From Cenococcum geophilum 1.58 (taxonomy: Eukaryota > Ascomycota > Dothideomycetes > Gloniales > Gloniaceae): a stretch of DNA of 64,000 bases. The stretch spans positions 248,001 to 312,000 of the forward strand of contig KV748260.1 in assembly GCA_001692895.1 (NCBI GenBank), read 5' to 3'. How positions within the stretch are numbered: position 1 is the first letter of the stretch; every line of letters begins with the position of its first letter. The notes under the pieces were generated by a model. It was given only the letters and a program-made list of their open reading frames with translations. It did no database searches and had not been told where the DNA came from. The translations under genes and the position numbers were made by a program. Of this stretch, positions 36,191 through 47,835 are shown in pieces.

Positions 36191-39100
36191 CGTAATATAG
36201 AATAGGAGGCTACTAATACTTAGCAACGGGCCCTTAAGTCTTGTCTTATAGCGTCCGCTTAGTTAATCCGTCTTAAGAAGGTTCGTAAGAAGGTTTATTC
36301 TAAAAAGTAAAAACTTATAAAATAAGGTTTGTAGGAACTTGGTAATAAAAGAACGGATTTTCCTCTAATAGAGAAGGAAATAAATCCAAGTAGTTCGGCA
36401 ACTGCTTTTTTTAGGTCCCCCTTAGGTAGCTTATTCTTTAGTAATCCTTCTTTATTAATGCTGCCTAACCTAATTTCTTCCGATATTCCTATACCTTTTT
36501 TATAGCATTCTTTAAATTTTCTAGTAGCTTCTAGGTAGTTTTATTATAGCCTATTTACTTAACCTTATACTATATTTTATTATTAATGTCCTTATAACTA
36601 ATAATCCTTAAAACTTACTATTTGTCTTCTTTTTATCCTTTATACGTATCTGCTTCGTAAACTAGTGGCTTAATATTCTTATATACTAGCTTTAGTATTA
36701 CAATATACTATATAGGGTAAATCTTTATTTTAGCTGGTAGGTTCAACTTAAATATAACCAGTAAAATCTTTTATAAAATTTCAAAAGGTCCTAGTCTAAC
36801 GTGGTCTAACTTCTTGCTTAGTCGTTAACTTTTAAAATTTTTGTATAGTAGCTATACTTTATCTCCCTCCTTAAGATCTGGTCCCTTAGATCTCTTAGCG
36901 TTATAGTACCCTTTTATTCTTTTTTATACCTTCTTCGCTAATTCTATAAGGTCTATATAAAGATTTATTAGTGTTTTTATTCTTTCTTTAGCTATACTAC
37001 TTATTTTCTTCGCTTACTGTAGTAATAACGATGTTCTTAGCTCGTATCCGTAATTTGCCTTAAATGGTAACGTAGTTGGCGGGCTAGTGGCCCACCTCAA
37101 AACCCAACCAAAAATTAGAAAATTTATACCTTAATATCTTAACAACCACTTAATAATAAATTCTAATAATTTGGATTTGGATTTTTATATATACTTTACA
37201 GCTTGTATTAAATTTATATAGTAAATAGTTTAGTAGTTTTTAAGATATAGTGATTTAGCCTTATTTTAGCCCCCAAAATTTAATATCTTAAAAACTACTA
37301 ACCTAATTACTATGCAACTTTAATAGAAGCTGTAGGGTGTATATAAAAGTCCAAATCTAAATTATTGGAATTTATTATTAAGTGGTTGTTAAGATATTAA
37401 GGTATAAATTTGGTAAGTTTTGAGGTGGGCCACTAGCCCGCGTAGGCCACTAGCCCGCCGACTACGTTAATATGCCTATTCCTTCTTAAGGTGTTATATT
37501 ATATATAAACTATATAACTAGTAATAGTAATACCTAATTGTTTTATATATAGTTAACGTAATGCCTTAGATACTGCTCTAGTGTCTAATTTAATCTCTCC
37601 GTTTAACCGTCTGTTTGTAAATAATATATAGTAAAAGTTGCTGCTTAAACTCCTTACTCTGCTAAAAACACTTCCTAAAATGCTGCTATAAATCTTAGAT
37701 CCTTATCTAATATAATCTTACTTAGTACTCTATATCTTATAAATACTTCTTTAATATAGATTCTAGCGACATCTTCCGCTAATATTTCTTCTATATATGC
37801 TATAAAGTATCCCCACTTTATAAGCTTGTCTACTATTACTAAGATTATATTATAATCTTATCCGGTAATAGGATCTCTTAACTTTAATAACTTTATAATA
37901 AAGTCCTATAATATAACCTCCTATAGTCTCTCTAGTATTTTAATAGGTTATAGCCCTCTATATAGCTTATACCTTATTAATTTATTTCTTTAGCAATCTA
38001 GACATTCCTTTATTACTTTTCTTATAATATTCTAGATTCCGTTAATAATATACTCCTCCTAGAGTCTTAATACTAAGCCTATGGCTCTATTATGTCCTTA
38101 AGTTATTCCCTTATAGAACTCTTCTATAAAATGCTCTGCTATGCTTCTTAGGATATACTTTACTTCGCGGTTCTTATATATATCCGTCTATAGATCTTCT
38201 AGCTATACTTTTAGAATTCTTTATACCTAAAAGCTTTCTAGCGTCTTGTAGACCTTCTTTAGTTTATTATCTTCTTAAGTTACTATAATCTTCGGATAAT
38301 TATACCTAATTAATCCGTCTATATCTTTTCGCAGTAAAGCCCCTAATAGCTTTTCGTTATTTTATAGTTNNGNTTTTTAACTTAGAGCATCNGCTNNNGT
38401 NTTATCTGTACCCTTAGTATACTAAATCTTAAAATAGTATTCTATAAACATCTCTGCCCATCTAACCTATCTTTAGTTAAGTTCTTTTGTTATTAGGAAC
38501 CCTATTAGGTTCTTATAATCTATCTTAACTATAAATAGTTTCTCTATACCTTATAAGAATGCTCTTTATTTTTTTAGTGCTATAACTATACCTAATAACT
38601 CCTTATTATAGATGTTATAGTTTAACTCTAGTAGTGTTATTTTCTAACTATAGTATGCTATTAGGTGCCATCTATCCTAATATTTCTATATAAAGTATAC
38701 CCCTAGTATAAAGTCTAATACATTTATTTCTATAACCGTCTCTAGTCCTAGTTAGTAGATCTTAAAAACTAGCTCCTGGGTAAACAATTTTTTAACCTTC
38801 TTAAATAGCTTTTACTGTTCCTTTCCCTATATCTATAGTTCTTCTTTCTTTATTAATCGCGTAAATGGTTTAATATCCTTTAACTATTATACTATAAACC
38901 TTTTACAGTAATTACAAAACCCTAGGAATAATCTTAATTACATAACGTTCTCTAGTTCTTACCAATTCACTATAGCCTCAATCTTCTTTAAATCTATGCT
39001 AAGTTGGCCTAGTTTAATAATAAATCTAATAAAATCGGTCTTCCTTATAAAGAACTCGTATTTCTTAATTACTACTAGTATCTGTTCTTTCTATAGTCTC

Positions 39101-42100
39101 TTTAAAACCCATTTAATATATTCCCCATATTCTTTCTTAGTTATTAAGTAGATAATAATGTTATTAAGATATACTATAACAAATTTATCTAAGTGTTTTC
39201 CTAATATATTATTAATACGCTTTTAGAACGTTGCTAGTACGTTTATAAGCCTAAATTGTATAACTAATAGTTTATATAGTCCTTCCTTTAACCTAAAGGC
39301 TGCCTTTTATTCGTCGCCTTCCTTAATCCTAATTTAATGGTACGCCTATCTTAGATCTATCTTTATAAAGATTTACGCATTACCTATCCTATCTTANATT
39401 TNGCTAATTAAGGGTAAAGAATACCTATCCTTTCTAGTAATGCTGTTTAACTATCTATAGTTAATACACAGCCTTAGTTTACTATTTTTCTTTAGTATAA
39501 GTAGTACTAAATAACCCGCTAATAACTGCGATGGTCTAATATATCCCTTTTATAGGTTTTCTTAGACAAACTCTTTTAATACTCTACCTTCTTCTTTGGT
39601 AAGCTTATAGATTAGAAAGAACCTTAGACTTATTTTTAGTTCTAATTTTATTTTATAGTCCTATACTATATACTTTAACAGCTTCTTACTTTCTAGTAAC
39701 TATAGTTTCTTACTATACTTATGGTATCTCTTTAGTATATAACTTAAGCCTTACTTAGTCTCTTTGTATATCGCTCTAACCTAATACTATACTAACTTAG
39801 CTTATTATTATATCTTGCGGCGTTAAGTATCTCTAATATTGACCTAACTAGTAATCTAATTAATCTTTAGATTATATTCCTATAACTAAGGCATCCCTAA
39901 TACTGCCTTATCCCTTCCTAATAGTAGGATATTAAAAGATATCTCGATTTGTCTTCCTTTAATGGTTATCTAAATAGGTCCTATTTTAAGGTTGATAATC
40001 TCTCCTCCGTAGGCTATTAGATCTCCTAAAATTGTAACTAATAGGTAAGGTTGTTCCTTCTATCTATAAGGTAGTCCTATTCTCTTAACCACTGCTAGTA
40101 AGATATGGTTTCGCGTTACTTTACTATCTATTAACGCTTTAAACTGCTAATTATACCATTTTACTTATAAATTTAGGTGCCGTCCTTAAATTCCTTTAAG
40201 GGTCTAAGGCTTTACTACTAGCTCCCTCTTATCCCGTAGGCCTCTACTTTTCCTAACTATTAGCTACTTAATCCTATTATACTTAGCTTACTCTTTAGCT
40301 AATATCTAATTTGCTTTTTATCTTTAATATACTATAAACACGTGTTCTCTAGGTATTCCTACCACTATTATCCGTTTAGGCATTTTTCTATAAGGAATCT
40401 TCCTAGTTAAAGTATTAAATCTCCTTCCTCTTAGACCTCTGCTGGATGCCATCTATATATATATTTAGCATTTCTATACTATTACTTATCTATTATCTAG
40501 TACATCCTTATAGGGTATTTTTAATTCTTTTTCTTTAGATTTTTATATATTTTGTATATATCGTCTATATATACAATTTATAATAGCGTATAGTATACTA
40601 GGTGCTTTAGGTTAACTTTTAGCTCGTCTTTATCCTTAAGTTTAAACCTTTATTATACTAATCTAAACGTTATAACTTTATTTATAGGTACTAAGATGCG
40701 TCTCTCGCTTCTCTAATCCTCTAATTATTCCTCTAGATCTTTTAACATTATAATTAAGGCTCCTTTAATATAAGTTATAGCCTTTTCTGTAATTAGGTGG
40801 TTTTAAATAACTTTTTTGTCTAACTATATATAGAAATCTTCCTACTTATTATTGCGTCGCTATCTATACCACTTTTAGTATAGCTGTTGGAGTATATACA
40901 GCTTATCCGTAAGGAAGTATCTTCTTATTACTATATTATAATAGCCCTTTATATATTATTCTTTAAACCTAGTAGGAATTTCTAAATCCTCTTTATCTTT
41001 CAGTTTGGTAAGCCATTTAGCTCTTAGTATGCCTGCTCTTAGCCTATTAGTAATTCTTTATACTAGTACTCTATCCCTTATACGTCCTAATATACTAGAT
41101 CTTTTATCTAGTTTCTGTTCTTGCTATACGATAATTCTTTATCTAAACTCTTTTATAGTTTCCTTTAGTTTACGTCTTATAGATTAATCCTTAAAGTCTT
41201 CTTACTTCTTAATCTTAGTATTAACTTTTCAATCTTTAGGCCGAATACTATATTCCCCTAGTAAGTCTTCTAGGTCTATATACCTGCCTCCTAGTCTAAT
41301 TACTGTTTGTACTACAGATTCTCTAATCTATAAAGAAGCTCCTTACCTCTTACTTATAGGTGTCTTAATTCGTACTCCGAATTCCTAGTCCCTTAGATTC
41401 TTTAATTCTAAGCTTACTTTTAGCTTAAGCTTAGCTCTAGCCTTAGTCTAACTAGGCTTACTTAGTGTTCTTATCTCGTCTTAAGAGTCTTAAATCTCAC
41501 TTATCTNNTCTTAAGANTCTTATACCTNTNGGAANCTTCGTCCNAAGCTTATTCGTATNTNNNTAAACTAAGCTANTACTCTACTCTATCGGTTATCGTC
41601 TATTATAGGTCCTTAAGCTTACCTTATCTTATCTTAAAAATCTTAATTGTCTTATATCTTGTCGTAAGAATCTTAAGCCTTTAGCCTTTTGCCTTTATTA
41701 AGTGCCAAAGTAGCTCACTATTCTACTTCTCTTACGTCTTATAAAGCGATAGATATTGTATCTAGTAGGGTCTTAATCCTTACTAATGTTCCCTATTCTA
41801 TAGTGGAATTATCCTCTACCTCTAGTATAATATCTCCGATAGCTATATATTCCTAGTAAACCGCCTTTATTACCTTATTATTATAGAATACTTCGCCTTT
41901 ATTAAATTTATCGTCCTTAATATCCAATCTATAAGCTAGTTTATTAGTTCCTTAATATTTTAATAAACTTAGCTCCTATAGCCAATAGCTTGCGCTATAC
42001 TTAGCGTCTTTATAAATTTGGTATGCGTTATTATAATAAAACGTAAAACTTTTAATTAAACATTCTTTTATTCCTTACAGTATATTATTATCCCTTTATA

Positions 42101-43249
42101 TATATATGTCGTCTACTAGTCTTATCCCTTTTACTACGTAGTAACTCTAACTACTTCTATAGTCTCTAATATAATAACCTTATTTTTCGCAATTTATATA
42201 AGCTCCCTTTTTAAACTATTCCTCTTATTATAAAGTCCGCCTAAACGTCTTCTGCTATTAAGATCCCTGGTTTAGCCTCTACTCCTTAAACCTTTGGTTA
42301 CTTAATCCTTATCCTCTAGGTCTCTATAGTTGTTTACTCCATTTCTTATAGGCTTCTTTTATACCACTTAGGTCTATTAGCTCTGCGCCATACTATAGTT
42401 TTTAACTTAGCTTTAGTTATTACGTGCTTTGCGCCTTATATAACTATAGAACTCTATCCTAGCCTCTCTTAGCCTATTCCCTTTAGTAGATCCAATTATT
42501 AATCTTAATCGCTTAATCTATTAGTTCCCTTAGGGTATCTGCATCTTTTATTAGGATAATCGCGTTCTAGACTTTAGCCTTAAGTCCTTATTTATACTAT
42601 GCTATAAGCGCCCTATTATTCCACTCTACTTATATTACTAACGTTTAGAACTATATTATATACTTAATTGCTAAGGTTTATTACGTAATATCTTAGAGTT
42701 TTTTTTCCGCTATAGTTACTACCTCTAGGTCTCCAAATATCCATATAAGTCGCTCCATAAACCCTTCCTAGCTTAAAAACATAAATTATACCTCTTAATT
42801 AGTAGTTGTTATTTTATTTACTTATATCTCCGTAAGGTAAGGCTTAAACCATTTAAGTACTCTTTCTGTTAGGAATAGTCCCGTATACGCTATTTAATCT
42901 ATAGGTATTGTTAGCTTTACTCCCTCTTACGTAACCTTAAAGTGCATTTATATAAGAAATCCTTTAAGCTTTAACTTCTTTCCTAAGAATCTTTTAATTA
43001 ATAGTAACTTAACCTTTGCTGCGCCTATCCCGTTAATCCTATTTTCTAATATTATATTATTTTCTATTAACTAGTCGATTATCTCTTATAGCTGTCTAAC
43101 CGTTATAGGTTGCTATAAGTTAGTGTCTACTATACTGGTATCGTTACCTAACCTTAAAGTAGTTGCCGCCGTTAATGGCGTTATAGTGGCTGCTTTTAGT
43201 GGCATGTTATTTAACTTTCTATATTAATACTGTAACTAGGTAGTAATTA
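36191..43249 (-). pseudogene. Gypsy I copy B gag-pol, RIP-inactivated, with MITE insertion
   Basis: A minus-strand polyprotein in one stretch except for the MITE at 37,070-37,467. Gag starts near 43,200 (PLKAATITPLTAATTL-like) with a knuckle remnant near 42,190. Then come the spacer, protease, RT (about 38,900-39,600), RNase H (about 38,300-38,850), integrase (about 37,480-38,250, plus the part left of the MITE) and the chromodomain near 36,550-36,750. N bases occur at 38,370-38,402, 39,395-39,405 and 41,505-41,575. This is the reference copy for the uninterrupted RT region of family I. Confidence 0.87.
37070..37467. mobile_element. 398-bp foldback MITE (TA target duplication)
   Basis: TA (37,068-37,069 and 37,468-37,469) flanks the insertion, and the same place in copy A (about 8,620) is uninterrupted. 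The ends are ACGTAGTYGGCGGGCTAGTG and its inverse. The inverted arms reach about 170 bp inward, including CACCTCAAAAC and the block TATACCTTAATATCTTAACA, so the element is nearly one long hairpin. It has no coding capacity. TA duplication and length fit a Tc1/mariner-type MITE; the parent transposon is not in the window. Confidence 0.92.
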
Positions 43250-43675
43250 TGTAACAGAACCTTATAGCAGAAACTGCAATAGGCTTATTAATAGGCTAGG
43301 TGTGTAGGAAATATAAGTATAAAAGTTAATAACGTAATAATAACTAGTGGAGTGGTTACCTAACAGATTAACTCTAATTATATTCTAAGAATTATTACAA
43401 GGAAGGAACTATCTAGGTAGGGACTAAGGGTCCTTAAATATACAACCGTACTCCTATAAAAACCTTCTTATACGTAATAAACGTGTGCTCTGTCTACTTT
43501 ATTATAAATTCTATAGATTATATAGATTATATAGATTATATTATGTAACCTTAGTTACTATTCCTCGTTACATAGTTCTATCGGCTCCATCCTAGACCGT
43601 GCTTGTATTAACTAACTAGCTTCTTCTGTCTCTTCTCTAAGTAGTTATAACATTGTACTTAAAGCGTCCGTAACA
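43250..43675 (-). repeat. 5' LTR of gypsy I copy B
   Basis: 426 bp starting TGTAACAGAACC and ending CGTCCGTAACA, the partner of 5980-6405. Confidence 0.92.
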
Positions 43676-43680
43676 TATAG

Positions 43681-43865
43681 GCCTCCTCCTATCTATAAAT
43701 ACTCCCTCCTCTATACCTTTCTCTCTTCTTTTCTTCTTCTTTATAGGAGCTAGAGGTGCTCTAATACCCCTCCCTAGTCTCCACTAAGGGATTTATTAGT
43801 TAATGTGGCGATATAGATAGTATTGGATAAGGAGATAACGGGTAAGAAAGAAAACGGGAGGAGAC
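43681..43865 (+). repeat. ~255-bp tandem repeat, unit 3 (partial)
   Basis: This resumes the array of 5466-5979 directly after the TATAG duplication of copy B: GCCTCCTCCTATCTATAAATA onward. Similarity stops around GGGTAAGAAAGAAAACGGGAG, so the unit is truncated. Confidence 0.82.
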
Positions 43866-44977
43866 TCCGGTAAGACGCTGACGCTCTACCCCTAGGGAGA
43901 CTTCTAATTTTCCTTACCTAAAAATTGCGTTATATAATAATATTTAGGGACGTAAATATATGCCCCCTCCTATACCTATACTACTGCTAAATATTTTAGA
44001 TTTTGCACTTAAAGCTGCTTATAATAAGCGTTCCTAGAAAATCTACTAATTTAGTATTTTAAAATCGGACGTTGTTAACGTTTTATATAGGGGTCGTTAA
44101 TTAAGCTCCCGAGATACAATTTTTAAAGTTTAACACTATACTAATATTACGACTTTCTTATAGTGGCTAAGCCACCCCTAATCTTCTCCCTTCCCTCCCC
44201 TCCCTCTCTTCCCCTTCCTCCTATTGCTCGGCACTAAGATATTGCGTTGTTATATAATCGCGTTGTTATATTAAGGTAGTAGATAGCCATACGGCAATTT
44301 AGTTATTAGGCGATTAAAAATATTTAGTATATAAAGCTTTAAATCGGAATTATAATTAACTGCTCTATTACATCCTACGTAAAGGGCTCTATATTAAAGC
44401 TCTGTTGTCTAAATATATACTAGATTTATAACTAATATAATCTTAATTACTAGCTACAAAAGCTCTATTAAACGCCCCTAAGCTAAAAGCCTTAAAGCCA
44501 ATAGCTTCTGGATTAAAAGCTTCTAAATTAAGGCTCTACATTAAAGCTCTAAATAAAAGGCTTAGTAAGCGTAAACTCGGTCAAAATTTTCGTTAGTTTT
44601 TACCCTAACGATTATCTTTTATTATTTATTTATATATCTTAATTAGGTAGAGCCACAAAAATTAACGTAATTAAGGCGGGTAGGCGAATAATTCTTAAAT
44701 ATATAGCTTTTAATTGATAGGAGTCTTGCCTTACTAATAAAGTAATGACCTTAGAGCCTTAACGTACTCTAGATAATAATGTCAGAGCTTTAACGCACTT
44801 TAAAGGTATATACAAAACTTCGTTTTCTATATACGTTAGCTAGTATACAGAACCAAAGCATAGCTCCCTAGCTTAGTCTCTCACCCAAATCGGCATCATC
44901 TAGACTATATTCAGGCTGCCTGCAGGCTTCTTAAATTAGCGTAAGCCAGCGCAAGCAAATTTGCGAAATCCGTCTTA
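43866..44977. other. Unassigned RIP-mutated DNA
   Basis: About 1.1 kb of moderately mutated sequence. A C/T-rich stretch lies at 44,180-44,225, and loose repeats of AAAGCTCT / AAAGCTTCTAAATTAAGG type at 44,380-44,560. The last 100 bp before transposon V are less mutated. I saw no protein motif on either strand and no match to the other elements. Confidence 0.5.
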
Positions 44978-45204
44978 CAGGGTATCCGACCTCCGGTGTC
45001 CCCCCCCCCAAGGTATGCGCGCGACACACACCTAATTTCGCTACGTCTGCAGCTAAATTAGTATGTAGAGCTAGCAGGAAGGGGTGTAGTACATGGCCAG
45101 GGCTTGAGCCACGGCCCACTTCGACCTGGAAGCTCGAATTTGAAGCTATTCTGAACTTCTCTCCCTTACCAAAAATCGTGATATCTGCTTCGGATCGTGG
45201 TGTT
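44978..45204 (+). repeat. Left inverted end of transposon V
   Basis: 227 bp, the reverse complement of 59,453-59,678 with few differences. It includes a C9 run at about 45,001, a GCGCGCGACACAC stretch and AGCTCGAATTTGAAGCTATT. It is rich in CpA/TpG, i.e. not RIP-mutated, unlike the interior. Confidence 0.93.
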
Positions 45205-45229
45205 ATAAAGTTTCTTTCTCTTCTTAATA

Positions 45230-46985
45230 TAAGCTCTAAACGCCCTGCTGCTGCCTCTATAGGTAGTCCCTCCAGCCGCCTACCTACTCAGCGATTTCGA
45301 CCGTCATCAGTATTACCCTATCAACCTCCTATAATGTAGAGCTTAAGTATAAGTACGGTCGTTAATATTCCACCCGTATATAGTAGTTAACTTAGCATAC
45401 AGGTTAACTACCCTCTACCGCTAATATATAGCGCCCCACCTGCATTATAATAAGCTGCCTTATTTACTGCCAATAAGCTTAATAAGATCCTTAATAATCT
45501 AGAGGCTGCTAAAGAGCATAATAATAAGGAAGTTTGACACTTTTATCTACTATAGGAGCGGAATATAGTAAGAGCTCCGCAGCGCCCGTAACTTATATAG
45601 CGTGCGAATATAGCTCCCTCTATATTGCTAAGTTAACCGCTTACTAAGAGGTCTTAATTGCCAGAGGCTCCGACATTTAAGGCTTTAGTAAAGGATAAGG
45701 AGGAGTTAATTCTAAGGCTTTAAAGAGAAGTGGAGGAATATATAGTAAGGCCTTTAGGGGGAAGCTCCTTCTTTAAGTATCGCCTACTGGTGTTAGCAAA
45801 GGTTATAAAGCTAAGTCGCTTAACTCCTATATTAGCTCATACGTTTCCTACGGCTCGCCTTAGCCTCTTAGTAATATATAATCGCGAGGTTCTTTATAGA
45901 ATTAATAAGGCTCTATAGCAGAAGTTTACTGGCCGTACTTTCTAAAGGAAGTTATATAATGCTATAGTAAAGCTTACTAGGCGATTAAACTCCATTAAAT
46001 CTACTTTCTAGCTTAACCTAAGCCGTATAATTAATTGGGCTAATTCTAAAGATAAACTTATAAGGATTGTAAGATGGTGTTACAATTAAGGTAACGGCTC
46101 AATTAAGCGGCTTAAAGTTGAACTAGCTCTAGAATATATTGAGATAATTAAGTAGCAAGTTACCTGTGTTCCTACCCATTCCTCTATAGTGTCGTAATTA
46201 GCTTTATAATTGGCTTCAAAATCTTTATAGAGCTTTTTACTAATTACGTCATAGCCTCTAGATAGCAATATTACTACTTCCTCTACCGCTCCTAAAACAA
46301 GCTTTATAAGAGTATTTTAACGGTAGCAATGTTGTAAAAACTGCGGTAGTAACTGGTGCTAAGTACATTAGCAAGTCGACTATAAGCTAATATATGAAGA
46401 TATAAGAGAATAGGGTAGAGCAATTGATAAAGGCTATACTACTAAGAATAATCCTCCAATTAGCTTAGCCCAAAAGCTTTTTAAGAGGAAGATAGGTAAT
46501 AAGAAGAAAGAGTAGCTTATCTCTAAGGCCTCTACACTAAGTACTTTAGGCGTTATAAATTAATTCTATATTAACCTAATTGGCAGTCGCTATAGGCGCC
46601 TATTTACACCTCTAGTAGCTTTACTCTTAGACTTAAAGTTATTACTAATTACCCCTCTACTATATACTTAAGGCGTTAATTGGCTTATAGATTTAAGAGA
46701 GTATTTTAAGTGGCATAAAAAGGCGGTAGAGGACTCGGAGGCCTAGCAGTAAGATATTAAAGCCGTATATTAAGTTGCCTTTACTAAGCGGTAGGACTTA
46801 AAGATAATTAGAGAGTAGAAGCTAAATAAGTAAAAAAAGACGCTAAATAAAGTAATAATTAAGGAAGGCGTTCTAGAGGTAATTGCTAAGAGATTATAAG
46901 CAGATATTAAGGAATAGAGGAGCTTAAGAGGCGTACTTAGTGGCAATCTAGAGAGCCTTAGGCTCAACTAGCAGTAGATTTTTTA
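45230..46985 (+). pseudogene. Unknown second gene of transposon V
   Basis: Plus-strand frames read through TAG/TAA give a protein-like text. Examples are VEEYIVRPLGGSSFFKYRLL at 45,730 with RLTPILAHTFPTARLSLL (open without any stop to 45,918), then RKLYNAIVKLTRRLNSIKST near 45,950, a Cys-containing CCKNCGSNWC near 46,330-46,360, REYFKWHKKAVEDSEA near 46,700 and a basic/glutamine-rich coiled region with VIIKEGVLEVIAKRL near 46,850-46,900. It converges with the transposase. I do not recognise a family. Part of it could instead be a separate insertion, since Tc1 elements usually carry one gene, but no second pair of ends is visible. The antisense stretch 46,086-46,268 also stays open, so coding direction is not fully certain. 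Confidence 0.5.
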
Positions 46986-47127
46986 ACTTAAGTGTGCGCC
47001 TGCTTATAGGCACCTATTATAATATACGCTTTAGCAGTAATTCTTATATAAATTAAATCTTATAGGTTTAAAATTATAGCAACGCTTTCCTCTATATAGT
47101 AATAACACCCTATTATATTACAGAATC

Positions 47128-47384
47128 TTATACCTCCCCCCTAATATACCCGCTATAAAGGAAATAAGCTCTTACGTTCTTACTTTTACTTCCTATAATC
47201 TCTACACACTAACTTAAAAAGCTATTAAAGCTATTACCCTACTACTTTAGCGCCTTCTTCTACGAAATAAAGTGTCGCCAAATAAACTCCTTTAGCTTAC
47301 TAAAGAACTCCTTAATTGGATTTAAATTAGGTAAGTACGCTAGTAAGTATATAAGCTTAACGCTAGCTTACTTAAAGAGAGTAC
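47128..47384 (-). pseudogene. Tc1-like transposase, C-terminal piece (transposon V)
   Basis: The minus strand reads KLIYLLAYLPNLNPIKEFF and then SKLKEFI, the third catalytic motif of Tc1-like DDE transposases (usual form PPYSPDLNPIEEFF). The family's catalytic Glu lies in the IEEFF part, which here reads IKEFF (Lys replacing Glu by G-to-A). It continues through FNSFLS-CVEIIGSKSKNVRAYF to a TAA at 47,128-47,130. The piece joins, across gypsy I copy C, to the N-terminal piece ending at 58,650. Confidence 0.85.
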
Positions 47385-47796
47385 TATTACGGACGCTTTA
47401 AGTACGATGTTACGACTACTTAGAGAAGAGTCGGAAGAAGCTAGTTAGTTAATACAAGTATGGTTTAAGATGGAACCCATAGAACTATATAACGAAGAAT
47501 GGTAAGTAAGTCACATAATGTTATACGTAGTATACGCAGTGTACGCGGTATATAACACGTATAACACGTATATTACGTATAAGGAGGATTTTATAAGAGT
47601 ACGGTTATGTATTTAAGGACTCTTAGTCCCTACCTAGATAGTTCCTTCCTTATAGTAATTCTTAGAATACAATTAGAGTTAATCTATTAGGTAACCACTC
47701 TACTAGTTATTATTACGTTATTAACTTACTTGCAATACCTATATACCTAGCCTATTAATAAGTCCACCATAATTCCTACTATAAGGCTCCGTTACA
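47385..47796 (+). repeat. 5' LTR of gypsy I copy C
   Basis: 412 bp. A run of TAYACGYAGTGTACGCGGTATA-like short repeats lies at 47,525-47,580. Confidence 0.92.
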
Positions 47797-47835
47797 CAAT
47801 CACTACTACAGTTATAGTTTTAATAAGTCAAACAA

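Larger units (their letters stand above)
5980..43675 (-). mobile_element. Gypsy I copy B, complete Ty3/gypsy retrotransposon with nested insertions
   Basis: LTRs of 426 bp at 5980-6405 and 43,250-43,675 start TGTAACRGAACC and end CGTAACA. The 5-bp target duplication TATAG flanks it (5975-5979 and 43,676-43,680). The element reads on the minus strand. It was interrupted in its 3' region by gypsy I copy A (with everything inside that) and in its pol by a MITE. Without these it is 7,977 bp. It landed in the ~255-bp tandem repeat and was mutated by RIP. Confidence 0.93.
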
